Below are positions 12,201 to 21,200 of a stretch of 64,000 nucleotides of DNA, piece by piece (positions within the stretch are counted from its first letter, which is position 1; every line of letters starts with the position of its first letter). The stretch covers positions 1,436,938 to 1,500,937 of the forward strand of contig JAQJVL010000146.1 of the NCBI GenBank assembly GCA_035578905.1, in the 5' to 3' direction. The notes beneath the pieces are model-generated. The model worked only from the letters and a program-made list of their open reading frames with translations, ran no database searches and had not been told where the DNA came from. The DNA comes from Stictocephala bisonia (lineage: Eukaryota; Arthropoda; Insecta; Hemiptera; Membracidae). A program made the translations under genes and the position numbers.

Positions 12201-15200
12201 ACCAAAGTCGTAGGCACAAGCTACATTTGCTGTTATATGACGAAAAGGCATGTCTTCTGCATCATGTCCAACTTGAATATTATGAATTTCATATGTTTCA
12301 CAGTCAGAGATTATTTTAGTTCGTACTTTCACCTTACCTTGACGTATGAAAGAATGATATTTTTGTGTACATGATCCAGTTATTGCGTCACTAAATCTTT
12401 TCTTTAGGATTTTCTCCTCATTCACATAGTCCTGATTAGGTGCATAAAAAACTTCACAGAAGGAATATTCTGTTCCCCATTCAAATAGATAAAATGGAGT
12501 CAAGATTTGGTTGTTTATTGGATTTTGAAGGCTTGCTTTAGCTGCAAGCCGTTTTATGGTGCCCCCAACCCCATCACAAGCGCCCTTTCCATGTGATTTT
12601 GCATTAAAATGCCACTCTGCTTTAACTCCATCAAAGTCCTCTTCATGATAACGCAGATTTGAAAAATGTTTTTGGTTTTTGTACTGTGCAGGTAATAATA
12701 ACCGCTAAAGTAGAAAAAATCACTAAAGTAGTAAATTTTCTATAAATTTTGCTTTAAATTATTTCTTACAAATATTGAATTTATAAAAGATTCAATTTAT
12801 CGACTGAGTACATAATTAATAGTAATAGTATTTACTTTGGAATGTCATTAATTAACACCAGTTTTGAAAGCATTCTGATTGGATTAAATTCACAGTAAGA
12901 TGTATTATAAATTCATTTAAATTTAGGAACCCCATCAAATTAAAAACCAATATTTACCATGCACAATTTTTATAAAAAATAATTTAAGTATGATTCCATT
13001 AAGATCCCATCTTGAAAATTGGTAAATATTTTAAGTAGAAGTGCAAAAATATAGTATACAATTTTCAAAGAAATTAAAATTTTCATTTTTGAATTATTAA
13101 AACAAAACAAATTTATAAAAACTTTGAAAAATAAATTTGCTTTCAAGTATAGGCAAGTAGCATATAATATTAAAGATAATTAAAGTACAAAGAGAATGAC
13201 ACAAGTTTCACCTTTCTAAGTTTAATAGTTTAGGAGGTACGGTGTTTTTTAAGTTTGAAAACACGTCAAAAATATTAATAATAATTTTTATTATTACAAT
13301 TTAAAACACGTCTCGTTTTAATAATTTTGAAAATTAAAAAAACTAAACATCTTAAAAAAACCAAAAATTTGGATTTATCAAATTTAAATATAGTACTACC
13401 AAAAAAAAATATAGTAAAATACAAAAAAATTTGAACTCTAAAGCATTGAATTCCATACCTTTGGTTGGTTTTGTATGCAATTACTCTACTGGAACTTTAA
13501 CTAGTTTTCACTGTGCATTAACTGTACTCTTTAATCATTAAAAATATGTTAATGTATAACATTTATATTTGAATATAAATGACAGGAATATTTTCTATAA
13601 GTTTTATAAATATTAGAACTTTAACTTTTTAAGAAAAAAAATTCTCATCACTTTCCTAAAACAACGTTTTCTTGGCTTCTGAAGGTCGTACAATTATTTA
13701 CAGAAACATTTTAATTCTTATGAAATGTATAGTTACAATACATTACTTAGATGTGTGTAAGTAACGTAAATTGATTTAAATCAATTTAATATCACTGCAT
13801 TTACTTACGTATATAAAAATAATTCTGGTACTTTTCCAAATAGGATTAAAATTATTTAAACTTATAATAAAATTAAAAATTGCATTGCATATTCTTCATT
13901 TAATGTACAATAAAACAAAGAAAACAATGGTGTGATTGGATTTTTCGTAGGCTCCTTATTTCCTTAGTAAACAGCCTTCAAACTGAAGTATATATAACAT
14001 CTGCGATGACAGTAGATTATTGAAATTATTCTTTAATAAAAAGTGTTACAAAAAAATAGATTGATTATGAAACGAATTAATCAAATACGAATTTAAGTTG
14101 AAACAAACTGTTTAACAAGGAAATCTTGATTTTTCTATCTTCATTAACTCATTTGTCATAACTCTTTTGTAATTAATTATGGTTAGCTATAATAGTTTAT
14201 TTGGCAATTAAAGATTATTATTATTTATATTACTAAACTTAAAGTGTTCAGTTATTATTAAAGATTTTGTACTCTGACCACATAAATACTGTCTTTATGT
14301 CCAAGCTAAGGACAAGAAAATTAGTTACTGGTATGGTGGACAGATATTGAATATGTTTTCTTTTTATTAAGGTTTTAAAAATATAATTATCTTTTAACGT
14401 CCTCTTCTAATAATGTTTACTACTTTATTGAAAAACAACATAATTTTAGTATAATTAGTATTGTTTTTATACATTTTAAAAGAATCCAAATGCCACTTCA
14501 AATTTAAATACTTTATTGAGACTTTAAAGTTATTACAGGCGAGTTTATAATCAGTATAAAGAAATATATACTTTTTTCGTGGTATGAATCTGCTGATGAA
14601 CGGAAAAAGATCTTTGTTAGCTACAGTTTTCTCTGTTGTCTGACGTAACATTTTACAGCTTACGCTATTATCTGACTTCTGTATTGTTTTTCCATTGTTG
14701 GATAATGGTTGGTGAAAAATCTAACATATAGTTCTGAAGAAGCTTGACAGAGTTAAAACACTGGTCTGTCATCAACAAACGTGACACGCCATATCCTGAT
14801 CAGTTCCTGCAAAACAACCTCGTATACAAAGCATGACAGATATGTCTTGTAGATCCTACTTTGCATAAACAAAGCTGCTTTGGGTTCATTCATTTTTGTA
14901 CACATGTTGTTTATATGTGTTACTTATTAATAACTTGATATTCAGAAAAGTGATTCATTCTTATATTAAATTAAGTCCAAAGAAAAAGTAACCAACAGGT
15001 ATTATACCACGAACAAAAGGACAAAAATAAGTCTTGTTTACCGAAATACTTTATGATTGATCTGGCTCCAACTGCAGATCTTCCTTGTATGATTGAGCAT
15101 ACAGTAGAGATCCACAAACACAAACTTATGTGGACCAAGCGGTGTTCAGATTTTGAAATATTTGGGTTATTAGGAATGAAGTAAAAAGATGAAAAAGTGC

Positions 15201-18200
15201 ATGGTTGTTTATATCATTACTACTTAACAAAGACACTATCAGTTTACAAAGAAATCTACAACTGAAAAAAACAACTTTTCAAAAAACATAATGAATTACC
15301 TCACATCTTCAGCTCACTGTGTGCTTAGGTCGGTGCCGTGGTCTGAGAAGTTTTTTTCTCTTTCATATTGTTCGGGTTAGTGGAGTTGACTGTACTAAAT
15401 CTGTATATATATGAGTGGTATATACAATTTTTTTCAGAGATCATTCTTATTTCTCATATCATTGCAAGAAATACCTATAATCGTTAGGTTTGAAATTGAG
15501 CATATCAAATGTATGTCACATAATATTTTCAATGTAACGGTAAGCTTCATCATTTTTTTAAATTGTTTTAAATAAATCATATGAATATTAATTCTTCAAT
15601 GCTTTTCAATGATAGGGCATGAAAGGAGAGCTGGGCGACACACCATTTTACTTGGAAGACTCTGTCAGAGGCTTGCCTGGAGACATAGGAGATAACGGAT
15701 TGCCTGGTAAGTAATTTTTATCCATAATAATAAAGCTTTTATTATTAAGAGACATAACGGCTGCGATTGCATACATAGTTATTTACATGTGACATATTAC
15801 ATGCCATTTACTCACTGTTCAGAGATACCTTGGTAGGAGGTTTGTATTTAGAAAGTAGCCACTTTAGACCGATTTCTAGACTTGTGTCTTTAGTTAGATC
15901 CAATATACAAGTTTCACTATTAATCTAGTTGTTTAGTAATAATCATATTAGTAATATAATTAATAAAACAATTAACAAATTATTAAAATATAATGCCCCT
16001 ATTCCAGGTCTTCCAGGAGCACCAGGTATTCCAGGTTTACCAGGATTGGATGGATTTAAAGGTATAAAAGGGGAATCAGGCTTTCCAGGATTCCCGGGTA
16101 ATCAAGGTACTTTTGGGCCTAAGGGAGGAAGAGGCCTTCCTGGACTTCCTGGTCAGCAAGGACGCCCGGGATTACCAGGTAATTTACCTAAGAAATTATT
16201 ACCTTAGAGAAAATTAAATGTATCACATTTTAATAATTCAGCACAAAATGTTTCAGGAAATACAAATCAATGGTTGGATTCTTGTTGTAATATTTCTATT
16301 CTTGCATATTGCATAGTCTTGATCAATTTGCCTTGGCCAAATCATTCTTGGTCCGCTTTGCAAAGGTGGTTCTTACATAAAAACCTTCTTCATTTCCATA
16401 TTTTCATTGAATATGTTAACTTTTAAATATTGGTAATCAAGGGCCAAAGTAAGTAGAGGTACACAAAAAGATTTATCTGTAACTTGTTTTACAAAGAAAT
16501 CAATCATCAGTTGTTTATGGTCCATACTCTGTTAGAGGAATTATCTGTTAAAGGTGTCATAAAAAAAATAGAATGACAGAATTCCAACCAAGTGCAACTT
16601 AAAAACTTGTAAAGAGAGTTTAATGATTTTACAATAACAAAGTTAAAGGAAACACTTTTTTGTGCCTTAGCAATTTCATTGTTTTATTAGACATTGTGCC
16701 TTAGCAGTTAAATTTATTGATCTACAGACGTCTAATCTGTAATCAATTTCATGCCAAGTGTTTTAAACCATTTCTCGGATTACATAGTCGACATAACAGC
16801 AAAGATGTATTTCTACAGACGTACCAATAAAAAATTGTGTTATGTCAGTTTAATGTAGATAATGGTTGGTTAAAATTCAAACCGATCTAGTTCTAAAAAA
16901 CTTGAAAAAATAAAACACAGGCCTGCCATTGATATAAGTGACAGCTCAGAGAAGAAAGACACAGAGAAGGTCGCTTTCTTATGGCCGCAATGAGCTCCTC
17001 AGTGGCTGTTATAAATTGATTATTATTAATGTAAATCTTTTTACATCTGTAGTAATAATTACTACATTTATTCTTTACAATTTGGGGTGAATGAAGGGGA
17101 GACTGACTAGTCGCTGCCTCTGCCATTACATGGCAAACTAAATAAATAACTCAACAAACATTTAGCACACTATTGGATGTGACCTCTGTTTCTTCTCTGT
17201 GGTGACACTCCATTTCCTGATTGGTTCCTGCAGTACAATTAATTGTGTATACAAAACATGACAGATCCTTCCTTGTTTAAACAATTTTAAAATAAATCCA
17301 AATTTAATAACTTTTAAATATGCAATATTTTTAAATAAATTCAAAACAAAACATTACTTCTAGCTTGTCATACCAACAATAAAATCATTGAATAATTAGC
17401 TTAACATAAATAAAAGAATATACTATACGTAACATGTATTTCATTCATTATGGTACATCCAAAATTATTTACTTGTACTAAATAATGTGTTATTTGCTAG
17501 GCAATCCTGGAACACAAGGTATTCCAGCACAAAGAAAGAGGGGCCCACCATCACGAGGCTTCTTCTTTACATACCACTCCCAATCAGAAGTCGTGCCAAC
17601 TTGTCCCAAGAACACCCAATTGATGTGGACTGGATATTCCCTGTTGCATTTCATGGGCAATGGAAAAGCTCAAGGACAGGATCTAGGTAAGGAGCACGTG
17701 TTTGAAGAACTTCATCTTTATCCTCTTTTTTTGTGCCAATCTACATTAACTACAAGGAAGATTTATTCTAAAATTTGCTTATATATTTATTGAAATTTAA
17801 TTTAATCATTTGATTTTTAAGAAGACATTTCCAGATGTGAACAATAAATAAATAATTTTAAATACAGTATGTATAATATACAATTATTGTTATTATTATT
17901 CATAAAATTTCATGGATTTTTATCAAACTTTGCTAAATTATAGTGTTTATCACTATAATGAAGTGTAAGGTTTTGGGAATAGAAGGAAGGATCTAGGAAG
18001 AGAATGAAATAAATGGGCAGGAATATGGATTAGAGATGAATGTATAGTTATGTGGACACTACTAGAGAAGTCTGGGTTATATGTTGGATGGCAGTCAAGG
18101 TTCAGACGTTGTATGGGGAAGAGAAGTGAGTGTCGGACAACAGTTATCTGAAAATCAGACCAACACTACATGGTTGGGATTCCACCTAGAGCTATAAGGT

Positions 18201-21200
18201 CACTTAGTTGCCCTGATATTTCGATATTAATAAATAGCCCTTTCTGAGTAACGGTCGACCTTGGTTAGTAACAATGACATCATTTTGTTTGTCTACTCTC
18301 ATCACAATCGTTCACCTCTCAAATTCGCTTGTACCTTGAAAATCGGTGTCTTACTAATGAATACGATTAATGGTGGGAAGAGTAGAGGAAACAATCCAAA
18401 ATATGTTTGTGGAAGTTTTGGGAAAAGTAGAGAGTTAATTATTTACAAGGGTGAAAACTAAGCACATTTTAAGGATAAATATGAAATAGAATATGGAACA
18501 GGGGACAGATTTTTTCAATAAGGCGAAGAAAATATTAATAAAATGGAATATAAGGAGAGATTGAAGATATTATCATCACAATAAAAAGAATAGTATCATC
18601 AGCAAATCTTAATTTAATGGGCTGAAATTTGGACATGGACAAACGGCTTTTAGATAAAGTTTAGTGCAAAACGTTGGGGACTTTCACTAAAATGCATTTA
18701 GATGTCTGGTGATGTTTTTTCATCTTATCAGGGCAGTATGAAGCGTTCCATTCAAACCTGTGCAAACAAACTATCTGAAAGTGTTTTGTGTTGTTGTTTT
18801 TGAAGGCAATGTAAAAAGACTGACATATCGTGCTAACTTTGATTTTAATTATCAAACTGCAGCGAGAAAGGAAATAAAACTAAAAACCACATTTTATAAC
18901 AAATCTAGATTTAATTTATTTTGAAACTTGTTCTTCAAAACTATTGACAGAAGAAAGACAGTTTTTTGTGCAAAATTTTTTACTCTCAATTGATAACATT
19001 CATATTTTAAAATAATTAATTATGTAATTAATTGTCATTAAGGTTTACCAGGAAGTTGTTTGATGAAGTTCTCAACAATGCCGTTCCTATTCTGTGACAT
19101 TAATGAAGTATGCAACTATGCTAGTCGCAATGACTATAGCTACTGGCTCTCTACTGAAGAACCGATGCCCATGATGATGATGCCTATATCTGCCAATGAG
19201 ATGCTCCCGTATATATCAAGGTAACATACAATGTATTCATTAATTTCCAGTATAGTAGTAGTTTAAAGTTAATCCTAACACAGGCATGTGCGCCTGTTAA
19301 AAAAGCTGATCTTACCAAAAGTCCAGCAGTAGCAAGGTGTTTGGTTTGTAGGAGGTAGAGGGTTATGAGCTCACATTGATCGAGCGTCCACTCTTTGACC
19401 ATCATTTCATGACATGATTAATGCTACCGGTTGGATTCATAGTATTGTCAGTGAGTTCTGGATCACTCTTGGAGCGAGAAACGAGATCTAAAATTTCAAT
19501 ATGGTCTACAAATACAGACTTATATCAAGTGACGGGGTTTGAACTCCACAATAATAAACTATTATGCCTATCCTGGTCTTTGAGGTATTAACCCGCTGTT
19601 ACTCCAGTGGTGAGAAAAACATCATACCTTTTCAAATTTTTAAAAATTATGTATTCATCTTAAAGAGTTGGATGGCACTTTCTTAGGTGTTTATCAAGGA
19701 ATATTATACAAGCAAAATAGCATTCTTCCCCACTTTGTTACGGCTGGGGTGGAGGAAAAGCCTAGTGACTAAGCCTATATATCAATTAAGTTATTAATTG
19801 CTACTGGCTTAATATCAATTAAGATATTAATGCAAGATTCAAGATGCTTTAAATATAGCCTAAATTATAAAGATGTAAAGATTAGTTTTGATATTCATAT
19901 GCATTATTAAACTTAATAGTTGTAGAAATAATAAGTTAAAGTTGGGCTACAAAATAAAAAATATAAAAGTAGAACATATATCATAAGGTTTTCTTACTTA
20001 ACAAATTCATATAATAATAATGCATTCCTTTACACTTAGAATGTAGGCTTAACCCTTTCCATACTAATGTCCTGATAACCTGACGTGGGCTGGGCGGTCA
20101 AGAAATACTAACGTCTTTATAACCCGACGTGGGCTGGATGGTTGAGAAATACCAACGTCTGGATATCAGGACGCTCTTAAATTTTTTAAATTTAATTTTT
20201 ATTTTACAACCATACCCATCATATGTAATATGAAATTAATCACGAATAAACATAGATTACGAATATATATTTATGTTTTTTCTTTGTTAAAAAATTATTT
20301 AGGTGTTAACAAGTCAGCTGTTTGTTTCGTTTCATACGATCACTCACTGTCATCTGTCTGTGCATACTTGTTTTCTTATGTTCTTTGCTTACTTTTTATA
20401 GGTTATAATATTCGTTAGTGAGTTTTAATTACATAACATTAGTTACGTTATGTTTAGTTTGTTAGTTTAGAAGTCTACATTCCAAAGTAAAAAATTGTCT
20501 AATGGTGTGCATCCACAATGCTTATCAAACCATAAATGCTAACTTTGTTTTTAGCGTTGAAAAAATTTTAATTTTAATGAAAACTATACAACACTTTGTG
20601 ATTGTGTACAGTTTTAGTTCTCAATTCAGTAACTCATTTTTAACTGTTCTTTTTAACATAACTTTTGATGTTAAAGTGAAAAAATTAAGTTTTTTAAAGT
20701 ACATTTTTACAATTAAAAAATATATATGTAATCACATTTAAAAGTTGTCATGGCAATCTGAGTGATAGACCGCGTGCTGACGACACAATAGCAAGCTAGA
20801 AAGAAAGGCTAGGCACAAGACTAGAAAGAAAAAATGTGACAATTGGGACTGTTTACAGGTGTGCGGTATGTGAAGCCCCAACCAGAGTGATCGCAGTCCA
20901 CAGCCAGTCCATGTCCATACCCCCTTGCCCCTCTGGATGGGAGGAGTTGTGGATTGGTTACAGTTTCCTAATGGTATGTTGTCACTTAGGCCTACACTGA
21001 GGTGTCAACAAGTTATGTCGTTGTAACATAAGTTTAATATAAGGATTTGATGATGGCACTGTTTGCTCATTTAGTGCAACCCAGATGCTTATATAATAAT
21101 ACAGATTTACTGTTAATCCTTATACATCCAATTGAGCTTAGAGTTACTTTCATTTGGAGAACAAAAATAATCGTCTAAAATGTCAAGTTTGTAAATCCTG

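Larger units (their letters stand above)
10882..14012. mobile_element. TA-flanked TIR element, family E, copy 2, with a nested element
   Basis: The left end CTGTCGGCACAACAATTATG and the inverted right end CTGTCATCGCAGATGTTATA are each bordered by TA. The first 180 bp and last 530 bp align with the 8116-9047 copy. The middle 2.4 kb is absent there, so it is an insertion. It fills most of the 4.8-kb collagen intron 7. Confidence 0.7.

Noticed and set aside
14394..14651. 85-codon minus-strand open frame in collagen intron 7
   Set aside because: Low-complexity, Lys/Asn-rich composition expected of AT-rich non-coding DNA; no motif or splice support.
17485..17793. Open frame as a stand-alone gene of 102 codons
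   Set aside because: Only 17501-17686 is coding, as a collagen exon; the ends are intronic.
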